Source of the DNA: Xanthobacteraceae bacterium
GTDB taxonomy: Bacteria > Pseudomonadota > Alphaproteobacteria > Rhizobiales > Xanthobacteraceae
Length of the DNA: 63,149 bases
Assembly: GCA_028282095.1 (NCBI GenBank)
Contig: JANQIP010000136.1
Span: 1-63,149 of the forward strand
Direction of reading: 5' to 3'
Made by a program: the position numbers and the translations under genes. Numbering within the stretch: the first letter of the stretch is position 1; each line of letters starts with the position of its first letter. Shown piece after piece: positions 15,691 to 24,659 of the stretch. The notes under the pieces were generated by a model, which did not search any database, was not told the origin of the DNA, and saw only the letters and a list, made by a program, of their open reading frames with translations.

Positions 15691-17228
15691 GCGTGGGTGT
15701 TGGCTGGTTTGAGCGCGCGCTTGGCAAGATCGCGCCGCGCACCGCGGCGCGCCGTGTGCGCGCCCAAGTCCAGCTAGAACTGCTGATGGAAGCGCGCGCG
15801 TATGAAGGGGCGGCGCGCGGCCGTCACACCGACGGCTGGATCTCCGCCGGCACGTCGGCGGACGCAGAGATTGCAGCGGCCGGGCCGCTGTTGCGCGATC
15901 GGGCGCGCGATCTTGGGCGCAACAATCCGCATGCCGCCCGAGGGCGTTCGGCCTGGGTGACCAATCTCATCGGCTCCGGGATAACCCCGCGCCCCAACAG
16001 CGGAGACGCCGAACTCGACACGCGCGTGAAGGAGGCCTTCGACGCGTGGTGTGACAACTGCGACGCCGACGGTCAACTCGACTTCTACGGCCTGCAAATG
16101 CTTGCCGTCACCGGAATGGTCGAAGCCGGCGAGGTCCTGGCGCGGCGGCGCAATCGTCGAGCCGAGGATGGACTGCGCGTGCCGTTGCAGGTCCAGATTC
16201 TGGAATCGGATCACCTGGATTCAAGCGTTTCCGGTGAGCGGCCGAACGGTAATCTCGCGGTTCAAGGAATCGAATTCGACCGCATCGGCAAGCGCGCAGC
16301 CTATTGGCTGTTTGCTCAGCATCCGGGCAACGCTGTCGTCTCCTCGCGTCTGCGCTTCCAAAGCGCGCCTGTGCCGGCCGATCAGATTGTGCATCTCTAC
16401 CGCAAGGATCGCACGCAGGTGCGCGGGGTTCCCTGGGTCGCGCCGTCGATGCGGACCCTACGTGACCTCGCCGATTACGAGTTTGCTGAGATCATCCGAA
16501 AGAAATCGGAAGCCTGCAATGTCGGCGTCGTCTTCGGGAACGACGACTCTGACGAGGGCGTTACCGGGGACCTCTCGGTAACCGATTCTTCGGGCCGACC
16601 TGTCGAATCGTTGTCGCCCGGTATGTTCGCCTATGCCCGCAACGGCAAGGACGTCAAGTTCAACACGCCGGCTGCGGTCGGAGGTTACGACGACTACAAG
16701 GCGTCCCAACTCCGCACCGCTGCGGCTGGCTATGGGCTGCCCTACGAGCTGCTGAGCGGCGATCTGTCGGAGGTCAACTTCTCATCGATCCGCACCGGTC
16801 TCGTCGAGTTCCGGCGATCCGTCGACACGATCCAGTGGCAGACCATCATCCAGATCTACTGCGAGCCGCTTTGGCGTTGGTTCTGCGAGGCGGCCTGGGT
16901 GGCGGGTCAGATCGACCGGCCCGACGTCCCCGTCGAATGGTCGCCGCCGAAATTCGAATGGGTTGATCCGTACAAGGACGTCATCGCCCAAGTGCTGGCG
17001 ATCCGCGCTGGTCTCGTGACCTGGCAGCAGGCTGTCGCCGCCACTGGTCGCAACCCGGTCGAGGTTGTTAGCGAGATCAGAGCCTGGATGAAGCTGCTGG
17101 ATGGCGGCGACGATGGCGACCCAATCGTCCTCGACTGCGATCCACGCAAGACGACAGCTTCGGGCGTTCTCCAAAAACTCGCCGACACGGTTGCCGCCGA
17201 GGCGGTGCAGGACTCCGCCGCGGCCTAG
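15687..17228 (+). CDS. Phage portal protein (lambda family)
   Basis: A 513-residue protein with the lambda-portal hallmarks 'GRNNPHAARGR', 'GSGITPRPN', 'GEVLARRR', 'LQVQILESDHLD', 'AHMWF'-free core and 'LSGDLSEVNFSSIR'. It would form the dodecameric DNA-entry ring at the capsid vertex. It is coupled to the gpW-like gene (ATGA) and followed 10 bases later by the protease, as in lambda/HK97 operons. Confidence 0.9.
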   Translation: MSVGVGWFERALGKIAPRTAARRVRAQVQLELLMEARAYEGAARGRHTDGWISAGTSADAEIAAAGPLLRDRARDLGRNNPHAARGRSAWVTNLIGSGITPRPNSGDAELDTRVKEAFDAWCDNCDADGQLDFYGLQMLAVTGMVEAGEVLARRRNRRAEDGLRVPLQVQILESDHLDSSVSGERPNGNLAVQGIEFDRIGKRAAYWLFAQHPGNAVVSSRLRFQSAPVPADQIVHLYRKDRTQVRGVPWVAPSMRTLRDLADYEFAEIIRKKSEACNVGVVFGNDDSDEGVTGDLSVTDSSGRPVESLSPGMFAYARNGKDVKFNTPAAVGGYDDYKASQLRTAAAGYGLPYELLSGDLSEVNFSSIRTGLVEFRRSVDTIQWQTIIQIYCEPLWRWFCEAAWVAGQIDRPDVPVEWSPPKFEWVDPYKDVIAQVLAIRAGLVTWQQAVAATGRNPVEVVSEIRAWMKLLDGGDDGDPIVLDCDPRKTTASGVLQKLADTVAAEAVQDSAAA

Positions 17229-17238
17229 AGGGAACAAG

Positions 17239-17892
17239 ATGGACAAGACGATCGAGCTGCCGCCGGCCACCCGCTCTGCCGGCGAAGAGCAGGGGCTCAT
17301 CCTCCGCGCCGCCTCATTCGACCTGGAGGCGAACACGGTCGAAGTGGTGTGGACCACCGGCGCCGTTGTGCGGCGCTATTCCTGGGAGGCTCGCGGGCAC
17401 GTGGACGAGGAGCTCGTCGTCTCGGCCGATGCCGTGCGCCTCGACAGGCTCAACGCGGGCGCGCCGTTCTTGAACACGCATGGAACATGGGATTTGTCCG
17501 ATGTGATCGGGTCGGTCGTGCCCGGTACCGCGCGGATCGAAAAAGGCCGGGGACTTGCTCTGGTCAGACTGTCGCGCGCGCCTGCGCACGCCGATATCGT
17601 CCAGAACATCCAGGACGAGATCATTCGCAACGTCTCTGTCGGCTATCGCTACCACGCCATCGAGAAGATCGAGGGCAAAGAGGGCAGTGTGCCGCGTTGG
17701 CGCGTCATCGATTGGGAGCCCTTCGAGATTTCAGCAGTGCCGATCGGCGCGGACCCTGGCGCGCAGACCCGTGCTGACGACAAGGCGCTCGTGCGGTTTC
17801 CGTGCCGCATGATCGTCAGCGACCAACCTACCATTGCGGCCACCCGTATGCGCATGCGCGCCGCCGCGCGGAATCCTTTACACGCCGACTGA
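17239..17892 (+). CDS. HK97-type prohead protease
   Basis: ATG 17239 with AGAGGGA upstream gives 217 residues. Conserved blocks: 'LNAGAPFLNTHG' (catalytic His), 'ALVRLSRAP', 'RNVSVGYR' (catalytic Ser) and 'WEPFEISAVPIGADPG'. These define the S78/U35 herpesvirus-like assembly protease that matures the capsid by cleaving scaffold and capsid N-termini. The capsid gene follows after a 127-base gap. Confidence 0.9.
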   Translation: MDKTIELPPATRSAGEEQGLILRAASFDLEANTVEVVWTTGAVVRRYSWEARGHVDEELVVSADAVRLDRLNAGAPFLNTHGTWDLSDVIGSVVPGTARIEKGRGLALVRLSRAPAHADIVQNIQDEIIRNVSVGYRYHAIEKIEGKEGSVPRWRVIDWEPFEISAVPIGADPGAQTRADDKALVRFPCRMIVSDQPTIAATRMRMRAAARNPLHAD

Positions 17893-18019
17893 ACCGAGAC
17901 CACCACAAAGGGCGTGGCGGCCAATCCGGCTGGGCGCGCTCAACACGATTCCGCGCATTCAGCAGCGGATGTTTCGCCTGTGGCCAACCGGCCGAGGTAA
18001 GAAGAAGGAACGTGCCCCG

Positions 18020-19549
18020 ATGAAAAAGAGGCTCCAGAAGAAACTCGCCGAGCTCCGGGCCGCTGCTGAGGCCAAGCTGGCGGAAGTGAAAGACGGCATT
18101 CCGGCAGATGAGGCCGCGCGCCTCGAGAAAGAACACAAAGCGATCCTCGCCGAGATCGACTCGACCGAGGCGGAGATCCGGCGCCTAGACGACGAGGAAC
18201 CTCAGCGCACGAATCCGGTCGACCCCCCGCACCGGGACGTGGACCGCGAGGCCATCCGTGCGCAGGCCGAGAAGGACGAGCGGAAGCGAGCCCAAGACAT
18301 TCTCGATCTCGGCAAGCGACTCGGCCAGACCGAGCTAGCCGAAGAGCACGTGAAGAGCGGCTCGACCGTCGAGGCCTTCCGCGCGGCCGTGCTCGACAAG
18401 CTGGCGGCGCAAACGGACAATCATCCGACGAACGGCAATGTCCGCGTCGAGCCCGGTGGGCAGGACGAGGTCGTGACGCGGGCTGCTGCCGTGGAAAACG
18501 CGCTGCTGCATCGCTTCGATTCGAGCGCGTTTCCGCTCACCGAGCAGGGTCGCGAGTGGCGCGGCATGTCACTGCTGGAAATCGGACGCATGTTCCTCGA
18601 TGCACAGGGCGTGCGAACCCGAGGGATGCCGCGACCAGAGCTGGCGGGTCTCTTGCTGACTCGCGCGGGCGGCATGATGTCAACCAGCGACTTCCCGGCC
18701 GTCCTTGCCAATGTCGCGAACAAGACCCTGCGGCAAGCCTATGAGGCGGCGCCGCAGACCTTCCGTCCGATCGTCCGCGTGACCAGCGTCCCGGACTTCA
18801 AAGAAGTCAGCCGGGCCCAACTCGGCGAAGCGCCGCAACTGGAGAAGGTCAACCAGCACGGCGAATTCAAGCGCGGCAGCATGGGCGACTCGGCCGAGAA
18901 ATATGCGGTCGCGACCTACGGCAAGGTGGTCGCCATCACCCGCCAAGTCATCGTCAATGACGACCTCGACGCATTCACGCGCGTGCCGCGCTCGTTCGGC
19001 GTAGCGGCTGCCAATCTGGAGAGTGATCTCGTCTGGGCTCAGATCACGGGTAATCCTGTGATGTCCGACGAGACCACCCTGTTCCACGCCAATCACGGCA
19101 ATCTGGCCGGCGCCGGAGGGGCAATCGCCGTCGCCACGGTCAGCGCCGGCCGCACTGCCATGAGGAATCAGACCGGTCTCGACGGCAAGACCCTCCTCAA
19201 TCTGAGTCCGGTCGCATTCCTGGTCCCGACGGCATTGGAGACCGTGGCAGAGCAGTTCGTCGGACAAATCTATGCCGCCAAAACGGCGGACAAGGTTCCT
19301 GAATCGCTGACCCGCCTCGCGGTTGTTTCCGAGCCACGACTCGACGCCGCGTCCGCGACCAACTGGTACCTCGCCGCGAGCGTCGGCCAAATCGACATCA
19401 TCGAACTCGCATATCTCGAGGGCGCCCAAGGCGTCTACACCGAGACCAAGATGGGCTTCGACGTCGACGGCGTTGAGGTGAAAGTGCGCATGGATGTCGG
19501 CGCCAAGGCCATCGATTGGCGAGGGCTCTACAAGAACCCGGCCACCTGA
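18020..19549 (+). CDS. Major capsid protein (HK97 fold)
   Basis: ATG 18020 after GAAGAAGGA gives 509 residues; a longer frame to 17834 overlaps the protease and is unlikely. The first ~75 residues are a highly charged coiled coil (the cleavable delta/scaffold domain). The capsid domain contains 'STSDFPAVLANVANKTLRQAYEAA' (start quoted), 'TSVPDFKEVSRAQLGE', 'FGVAAANLESDLVW' and 'LFHANHGNL'. The order protease then capsid with internal delta domain is the classical HK97 plan. Confidence 0.9.
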   Translation: MKKRLQKKLAELRAAAEAKLAEVKDGIPADEAARLEKEHKAILAEIDSTEAEIRRLDDEEPQRTNPVDPPHRDVDREAIRAQAEKDERKRAQDILDLGKRLGQTELAEEHVKSGSTVEAFRAAVLDKLAAQTDNHPTNGNVRVEPGGQDEVVTRAAAVENALLHRFDSSAFPLTEQGREWRGMSLLEIGRMFLDAQGVRTRGMPRPELAGLLLTRAGGMMSTSDFPAVLANVANKTLRQAYEAAPQTFRPIVRVTSVPDFKEVSRAQLGEAPQLEKVNQHGEFKRGSMGDSAEKYAVATYGKVVAITRQVIVNDDLDAFTRVPRSFGVAAANLESDLVWAQITGNPVMSDETTLFHANHGNLAGAGGAIAVATVSAGRTAMRNQTGLDGKTLLNLSPVAFLVPTALETVAEQFVGQIYAAKTADKVPESLTRLAVVSEPRLDAASATNWYLAASVGQIDIIELAYLEGAQGVYTETKMGFDVDGVEVKVRMDVGAKAIDWRGLYKNPAT

Positions 19550-19644
19550 TCTCAGCGTTCTGAGGCTTAACCGACGGCGGCGGGGCGCTGATTCCCCGCC
19601 TCGCGCCTCCAAGCCCTTCTTCTCCCTACCCCGCGAGAAAAATC

Positions 19645-19992
19645 ATGAAGAACTACATCCAACCCGGCAAGACACTAACAGTGCCCGCGCCCACCGGGGG
19701 TGTCGTTTCCGGCGATCCCGTCCTTGTTGGCGCCGCACTCTTTGGTGTGGCGGCCCACACCGCGGCAGAAGCCGCCGATGTCGAAATCAGGACCTCGGGC
19801 GTCTTCGATCTGCCGAAGGCGACAGGGACCGCTTGGGCTATTGGCGACCTGCTGTACTGGGATGCGACCGGCAAGGTGCTGACCAAGACCTCGGTCGGCA
19901 ATCAACAGGTCGCGGTAGCCATTGCGGCGGCGGCCGCGGCGGACGCGATCGGACGCGCCAAACTGAACGAGGACGGCGCGCGACCTGCGTAA
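19645..19992 (+). CDS. DUF2190 capsid decoration/cement protein
   Basis: A 115-residue beta-rich protein: 'MKNYIQPGKTLTV', 'VSGDPVLVG', 'VFDLPKATGTAWAIGDLLYWD', quoted in part. This matches DUF2190, capsid-cement proteins found next to major capsid genes. The position directly after the capsid gene supports it. Confidence 0.85.
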   Translation: MKNYIQPGKTLTVPAPTGGVVSGDPVLVGAALFGVAAHTAAEAADVEIRTSGVFDLPKATGTAWAIGDLLYWDATGKVLTKTSVGNQQVAVAIAAAAAADAIGRAKLNEDGARPA

Positions 19993-19993
19993 C

Positions 19994-20305
19994 ATGGTGA
20001 CGAACGCCTTCGACCGGGCGCGGCGCCGTCTGTTCGACGACCGCAACGTCGCGCAGGACGCGAGTTATACCGCTCCTGGCGGCGCGCCGGTCGCCTGTCG
20101 CGTCATGACCAAGCATGGCGATCGGCCGGTGCAGTTCGGCGACTCGCACCCGATCGGCCAGTCGATGACCGTCGAGGTGCTGGCGGCAGACCTGACCCCG
20201 TCGCGCAACGGCGTGTTCACCATCGGCGGCACCAACTACTCAATCGCCGGCGATCCGATACGCGAGGATGCCGACCGCGCCGTCTGGTCCTGCACCGTTC
20301 GGTGA
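19994..20305 (+). CDS. Head-tail joining protein (gpFII-like)
   Basis: A 103-residue protein, with 'VACRVMTKHGDRP', 'LAADLTPSRNGVFTIGG' and 'EDADRAVWSC' resembling the phage head-tail joining family around lambda gpFII. Predicted beta barrel that completes the connector. Starts one base after the DUF2190 stop. Confidence 0.7.
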   Translation: MVTNAFDRARRRLFDDRNVAQDASYTAPGGAPVACRVMTKHGDRPVQFGDSHPIGQSMTVEVLAADLTPSRNGVFTIGGTNYSIAGDPIREDADRAVWSCTVR

Positions 20306-20308
20306 GCC

Positions 20309-20968
20309 ATGAGCCTCGTCAAGCTGGCGCTCGAGCATGACCTGCCCGGTTTCACCGAGGCGACCCATTTGCGGGTGGCGCGCGGCGCGCGCAATGCCGC
20401 CGAGCGGCTGGCTGTGCGGGGCAAGCTACGGCTGCGCCAGGACGTGCTGCGGGGCGGGCTCGGCCAGCGCGTCGCCAATGCCTGGCGCGCCGACGTCTAC
20501 CCGCGGTCCGCCAGCATACAGACGCACGGGCCGGCTGTGTTCATTCACAGCAAAGCGCCGAAGATCGTCCGCGCCTTTTCGCGGGCTACCACGATCCGTT
20601 CCGCCAACGGTGTCTATCTCGCCATCCCGACCGACAACACACCGCGTCGTGGGCGCAGATTGGCGACACCTGTCGAAGTCGAGGCGATGTTCAATCAGGA
20701 CCTCGTCTTTCGCCCAGGCCGAGGCGGCCAGATGCTCGCTTTCGTGAGCGCCATGCGCACCAAGAGCGGAAAGGGCTTTCGGAAGGCGGCGAAGCGGCGC
20801 GCCAAGGACGGGCGTGAGAACGAGATGGTGCTGATGTTCGTGATGGTGCGCCAGGTCCGGCTGCGCAAGCGGCTCGACACGCAGCGCATCTTCGACGAGC
20901 TCGGGCGCGAATGGCCGACTGTCTTGGGGCAGGAACTCACCACCGCACTCGCCGCCGGATCAAACTGA
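20309..20968 (+). CDS. DUF6441-family neck/tail completion protein
   Basis: A 219-residue basic protein in the gpZ / HK97-gp10 position. Motifs 'SKAPKIVRAFSRA', 'GVYLAIPT' and 'MVRQVRLRKRLD' are those of DUF6441 proteins from alphaproteobacterial phages. The likely role is tail completion or the neck. Its stop overlaps ATG 20968 of the next gene. Confidence 0.7.
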   Translation: MSLVKLALEHDLPGFTEATHLRVARGARNAAERLAVRGKLRLRQDVLRGGLGQRVANAWRADVYPRSASIQTHGPAVFIHSKAPKIVRAFSRATTIRSANGVYLAIPTDNTPRRGRRLATPVEVEAMFNQDLVFRPGRGGQMLAFVSAMRTKSGKGFRKAAKRRAKDGRENEMVLMFVMVRQVRLRKRLDTQRIFDELGREWPTVLGQELTTALAAGSN

Positions 20969-21438
20969 TGTCCAAGACCGAAGCGGCGCTCGCAGCGCTG
21001 GCCGCGGCGCTCACGGCGAAGGCCGCAGAGCCCGACCCCGCCATTCCCGCACCGACGCGGAACGAGGTTCTGCCGAGCAACTTCGCGCAGTTTGGCGGCG
21101 CGGGATTCTGGTTCAACTTGCTCGACGGCGACGGCGAGATCGAGGGGGAGGCCCTCGGCGATTCTGACGGCATCACCGAGGTCTACGAGATCACCCAACG
21201 TGCCGCGCTCGAACTCGCGATCGAGCACGCCGACCAACCAACACGTGATGCGGCGTTCGACGCTGCGTTGATTGCGATCGACGACGCGCTGATCGCCGAT
21301 AGAACGCTCAACGGCACGGTCGCCTGGGCACGGATTGAACAAACGCAGCGCACCGGCCTCGTGTTCGACGGCACGGTCGGTATCAAGGCGGTGGAGATCA
21401 CCGTCGCGCTGTCCTTTGCGTCCGCCCGACCGTTCTGA
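20968..21438 (+). CDS. Tail terminator protein (gpU-like)
   Basis: ATG 20968 overlaps the previous TGA and gives 156 residues. It has an N-terminal helix, then 'GFWFNLLDGDGEI', the central helix 'ALELAIEHADQPTRDAAFDAAL' (start quoted) and the beta end 'VEITVALSFA'. The gene position between the neck protein and tail tube fits gpU, which caps the tail at the head-proximal end. Assignment is mainly positional. Confidence 0.65.
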   Translation: MSKTEAALAALAAALTAKAAEPDPAIPAPTRNEVLPSNFAQFGGAGFWFNLLDGDGEIEGEALGDSDGITEVYEITQRAALELAIEHADQPTRDAAFDAALIAIDDALIADRTLNGTVAWARIEQTQRTGLVFDGTVGIKAVEITVALSFASARPF

Positions 21439-21456
21439 CAACAAGAGAGGTAGGCC

Positions 21457-22419
21457 ATGCTTCCGCGCGGCATGCAGATCGAACTACTCGCCAAGACGCA
21501 GGTGGATTTCGCGACCGCCGCCATCGGTAACTACACCCGGACCTTCGCCTACGAGGCGTCGCTGATGGAGAAGGCCGCCCTCGAGGACGATCCGTTGCTC
21601 GGCCAGCCGCGGCACAATGATCGCGACACGCTCGGCTCCGTGCTCGGCCTGCCGGCGCATGACGGCCAGATCGTGGTACCGCTTTGCCTCAACCATCTCG
21701 GCTTCTGGCTCGTCAGCCTGTTCGGCCTGCCGTCGACCAGCGGGATCGACCCCGACTACGAGCACGTGTTCAATTCCGGCGCGGAGACCATCCCCTATCG
21801 CACTGTCGAGATAAAGGTCGCGGCCGAGGGCGGCGACCGGTTCATGCAACACACAGGCATCATCGCCAACCGCATGACACTCGAGCTGTCGCGTGCCGCG
21901 AACTTCCAAAGAGTTACCATCGACACGCTGGGCCGCCAGGAGACCAAGCTGCCGACCAGTGCCGGCGGCACGCCCGAGGCACCTTGGGCACTGGCGCGCC
22001 TGCTCGCCGCCACCGGCGTGCTCAAGATCGACGCCGTCACGCCGGCCGATCTGCTCTCGATCAACGCAACCTACGACAACAAGTTGCAAGGCCTTGAGTT
22101 CGCTGGCAGCAACTACGTCTCCGGCTACGACACCGACGAGGCTGCGACCTTCACCGGCACGATGCGCGTGCGCTTCAAGGATTTCGCCCATTACGACCGC
22201 GCTGTCGCGTCGACGCCGGCGGCGCTCGAGTTCCTGTGGCAGACCAGCGCGACGCGGCAGTTCTCGCTCGCAGCCCCGGTCGTCAAGTTCGAGCGTCAGG
22301 GCGTCGAAATCCGCGGGCCCGGAGGTATCGAGCAATCATTCAATTTCCGGGCCGAGCAATCGCCGTCGGCGCCGACGCTCACCGCGACGCTGAGGAACGA
22401 AGTCCCTGCCTACGCCTAG
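21457..22419 (+). CDS. Major tail tube protein
   Basis: A 320-residue protein: 'DDPLLGQPRHNDRD', 'LCLNHLGFWLVSLFG', 'YEHVFNSG', 'TFTGTMRVRFKD' and a beta-rich C-terminus. It precedes the tail chaperone and tape measure, as tail tube genes do in siphophages. A good RBS (AGAGAGGTAGG) precedes ATG 21457. Confidence 0.8.
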   Translation: MLPRGMQIELLAKTQVDFATAAIGNYTRTFAYEASLMEKAALEDDPLLGQPRHNDRDTLGSVLGLPAHDGQIVVPLCLNHLGFWLVSLFGLPSTSGIDPDYEHVFNSGAETIPYRTVEIKVAAEGGDRFMQHTGIIANRMTLELSRAANFQRVTIDTLGRQETKLPTSAGGTPEAPWALARLLAATGVLKIDAVTPADLLSINATYDNKLQGLEFAGSNYVSGYDTDEAATFTGTMRVRFKDFAHYDRAVASTPAALEFLWQTSATRQFSLAAPVVKFERQGVEIRGPGGIEQSFNFRAEQSPSAPTLTATLRNEVPAYA

Positions 22420-22459
22420 TCGGCCAACATTTCCGGGATCATGCTCTGGGAGGGCTCAA

Positions 22460-22969
22460 ATGCTGAACTTGCGAAAAGGTCTGCCCCGCGCGGTGCCGGT
22501 GGCGCTTGGCGGCGACGCAATCGCGATGGTCCGGCCGGCGACCGCGCTCGAGGTCGCGCGCGCCACGGCCACGGTCAGCACCCAACTCGCCGGGCTGATC
22601 GCTGCCGAGGATGCGGCGGCGTTGGTGGCGGCGGCATTGGGCGAGGAGTTCGCCGGTGCCGATTTCACCGACCCGGAATGGGTGGCCGCGGCGTCGCAGC
22701 AGCTCGCCCTCGTCGAATTGGCTGTGTTCTGCGTCGAGAGCTGGGACGGCGTCGCAGTCGACGACACGCTGGTTTCGCCGACGCGAGAGATCCTGGCGCT
22801 GTTGCTGCGCGATTCAGTTATCGCCGCAAAGATCAGAGCGGCGATCGAGGCGAACGTGCATGAGGCGCAAGCCGAGGGGGAAGGCTCGCCCGTCTCGCCG
22901 CCTGGCGCGGGCGCGGCGGGCGAGAGTACTGCGCCGGATGTCGATCCTCCGCCGCACCGTGTGCATTAG
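22460..22969 (+). CDS. Tail assembly chaperone (gpG-like)
   Basis: A 169-residue, Ala-rich, mostly helical protein lying between tail tube and tape measure genes, the gpG position. The last ~30 residues are low-complexity Pro/Gly/Ala, where a frameshift into the T-like extension would occur in other phages. A second open frame beginning at 22864 continues to 23232 (see next entry). Confidence 0.65.
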   Translation: MLNLRKGLPRAVPVALGGDAIAMVRPATALEVARATATVSTQLAGLIAAEDAAALVAAALGEEFAGADFTDPEWVAAASQQLALVELAVFCVESWDGVAVDDTLVSPTREILALLLRDSVIAAKIRAAIEANVHEAQAEGEGSPVSPPGAGAAGESTAPDVDPPPHRVH

Positions 22970-23040
22970 GGCGCCGCGGCGCCGACGGAGAACGCTGTCC
23001 TGAGATCGAGCACGCGCCGCGCACCGACGAGGGCAGGGCG

Positions 23041-23232
23041 GTGGCCGATGCGCTCGACCGCCTTGGCCTATGGCGGCGCGCCGGAATGAGCGCCATCATC
23101 GTCGGCCTGGACCTGGTCGAGGCGTTGGCGTCGCTCCCGGCAGGGCTCGACCGCGACTTTGCCCGCCGGTTGTTCCTCGCGGCGGAGACGCCCTTCGTCG
23201 TCGAGTGGCTGGCGGCGAACAAGGACGATTAG
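23041..23232 (+). CDS. Tail chaperone downstream frame (gpT-like position) or separate small protein
   Basis: GTG 23041 gives 63 residues: 'ADALDRLGLWRRAGM', 'GLDLVEALASLPAGLDRDFARRLFLAAE' (start quoted). The frame is open upstream to 22864 and reads 'YCAGCR' and 'GERCPEIEHAPRTDEGRA', a Cys-containing, protein-like segment. That suggests the real product starts earlier or is joined to the chaperone by a -1 shift near the GGGGGAAGG at about 22875. Either reading puts it in the G-T chaperone slot. Confidence 0.5.
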   Translation: MADALDRLGLWRRAGMSAIIVGLDLVEALASLPAGLDRDFARRLFLAAETPFVVEWLAANKDD

Positions 23233-23235
23233 ATC

Positions 23236-23414
23236 ATGAGCTTGGAGGCGCTAAGGCTTGTCGGGAGTGACCGAACCTTTACGATCTCCGCAGACACGCT
23301 GCGGAGGATCAAGGTGCGTCGGGACATGGAGCTAGTCGGTCATGGCGGCGCAGTCCGATCTTCCACAAGATGTGATCACGGCAGCGGAGTTCGCGCAAAG
23401 CCTGGCCGATAGAT
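23236..23414 (+). CDS. Possible small protein, 59 residues
   Basis: ATG 23236 starts three bases after the preceding stop and encodes 'MSLEALRLVGSDRTFTIS' and onward to TAG near 23414. The first ~45 residues look protein-like; the end overlaps the next ORF by ~70 bases. It is weakly supported, and only one of the two overlapping ORFs may be used over the shared part. Confidence 0.3.
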
Positions 23415-23590
23415 ACACCGAGTCGGGTGGATCGCTTCGCGACCTGTTCAGCGCTTTTGCAGGTCTTGTCAGCCGTCGTGACGCGGCCGTCGCGACCGAT
23501 TGCCTGCGTGCCTTGGACGAGGGCATGTCAGCTCAGCCGAATCCGCCACCGCCTCCAGATCACGGAAGCATCATTCCAAAGAACCTCTAG
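23342..23590 (+). CDS. Small phage protein, unknown
   Basis: An 82-residue protein: helical 'AAEFAQSLADRYTESGGSLRDLFSAFAGL' (start quoted) followed by a Pro-rich tail. It could be the small product often found between the chaperone and tape measure. No motif recognised. It ends just before the convergent minus-strand cassette. Confidence 0.45.
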   Translation: MAAQSDLPQDVITAAEFAQSLADRYTESGGSLRDLFSAFAGLVSRRDAAVATDCLRALDEGMSAQPNPPPPPDHGSIIPKNL

Positions 23591-23601
23591 GGCCGACACG
23601 A

Positions 23602-24087
23602 TCAGAACCGGCCGAACCAGTCACCGCTGGCGGGGCCCGGCCCCGGTGGCGGCGGGGACTTGTGTTCGCCGAATCGGAACAATGTATTGCAGCCGTAGCA
23701 GCGATAGCGGTCCTGCCCATCCCGATGGTCAATGAAATGCAGAATCGACTTCTTGCGCTCCTGGTAGCACTTCTCGCACAGGCGATGCGGGGGTTCACCG
23801 TTCTCCATGCCTGGCTTAATGGCGTAGGCAAAAGTTCCGCCCCCGTAATCCTTCAGCTCGTAGCGCTGCTTCTCTGCGTCCCAGTTTTCAAACTCGGCCA
23901 CCTTTGCTTCCAGGGCGCGTATATGCTCAATCGCCGTCGCATAGCGATTCTGGGCGGCGAAGATCTGTTCCCGGAGCTCCGCGACGGCCGCATCACGGGC
24001 AGCAACATCCGTGGCGTCCTTGATCGACTTCGTGAGGTCGAACAGCGCCTTGAACGCGCCGATCCCGGCAAACACTTCAGCGACCAT
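23602..24087 (-). CDS. Coiled-coil plus zinc-ribbon protein (moron)
   Basis: A 161-residue minus-strand protein inside the plus-strand tail operon. Residues ~1-75 form a long helix/coiled coil ('AVAELREQIFAAQNRYATAIEHIRALEAK', start quoted). Residues ~100-140 have the Cys pairs 'CEKC' and 'CYGC', a zinc ribbon. It ends in a Pro/Gly tail. The first residues 'MVAEVFAGIGAFKALFDLTKSI' (start) recall phage/plasmid proteins associated with membranes. Function unknown; orientation suggests expression in the lysogen. Confidence 0.65.
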   Translation of the reverse strand: MVAEVFAGIGAFKALFDLTKSIKDATDVAARDAAVAELREQIFAAQNRYATAIEHIRALEAKVAEFENWDAEKQRYELKDYGGGTFAYAIKPGMENGEPPHRLCEKCYQERKKSILHFIDHRDGQDRYRCYGCNTLFRFGEHKSPPPPGPGPASGDWFGRF

Positions 24088-24148
24088 AGAACCCTCCCGC
24101 GCTGAACCCTCTTACTTCGCTTTCGGCAGGTAGCCGCGGTCGCGCAGC

Positions 24149-24430
24149 CTATGGCTCCCGGGAGAGCGCCTGCTCGACCAGCCGCCGTAGCGTGGCGAGT
24201 TCGACTTCCAGCTCGGCGTTTCTGGCCTGGACGGCATTGACGTCGGCATGCAGCGCTTCGATCTCGCCAGCCGTGACATTGGTCCGGGCGAAGTCATTGA
24301 ACGCCGCGCGGAGCGCCCGCACGTCTTGCTGCACCACCGCGACGGCGCGGTTGACGATCGCGAGGCCGTCAAGCTTCGCCTGGATCGGCGCCAGTTCGGC
24401 GCGAAGGGCTTCAAGGGTCAGGTCAGCCAT
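24149..24430 (-). CDS. Small coiled-coil protein (moron)
   Basis: A 93-residue, almost wholly helical protein: 'ALRAELAPIQAKLDGL', 'VVQQDVRALRAAFNDFA' and 'ARNAELEVELATLRRLVEQAL' (start). The heptad pattern indicates a coiled coil. It lies between the zinc-ribbon gene and the RHH gene on the same strand, likely one operon. No function assignable. Confidence 0.6.
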   Translation of the reverse strand: MADLTLEALRAELAPIQAKLDGLAIVNRAVAVVQQDVRALRAAFNDFARTNVTAGEIEALHADVNAVQARNAELEVELATLRRLVEQALSREP

Positions 24431-24450
24431 GGTCGTGAGGCCTCGCTAAG

Positions 24451-24654
24451 TTAGCGTTTCTTCCGTGGCACGCTGAGCCCAAGCTCGATCAAGCGCCGCA
24501 TTGCTTCAGGGCGGGAAATGGGATCGTCTTGCTCGGCAATCCAGGCATTGACTCTCGATAGGAGATCGGGCTGAAGGCGCGTCATAACCGGAGTGCCCTT
24601 GCCAGTGGGCGGAGGGCCTCTCTTTTTCTTTGGTATCACAGATTGACGCGGCAT
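24451..24654 (-). CDS. Ribbon-helix-helix-like regulator
   Basis: A 67-residue basic protein: a Lys/Pro-rich arm, then beta strand 'TPVMTRLQPDLLSRV' and helices around 'RPEAMRRLIELGL', the layout of CopG/Arc-type ribbon-helix-helix repressors. It is the first gene of the minus-strand cassette. The palindrome ATGATATCA lies just upstream, so autoregulation is likely. Confidence 0.65.
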   Translation of the reverse strand: MPRQSVIPKKKRGPPPTGKGTPVMTRLQPDLLSRVNAWIAEQDDPISRPEAMRRLIELGLSVPRKKR

Positions 24655-24659
24655 GAAAA

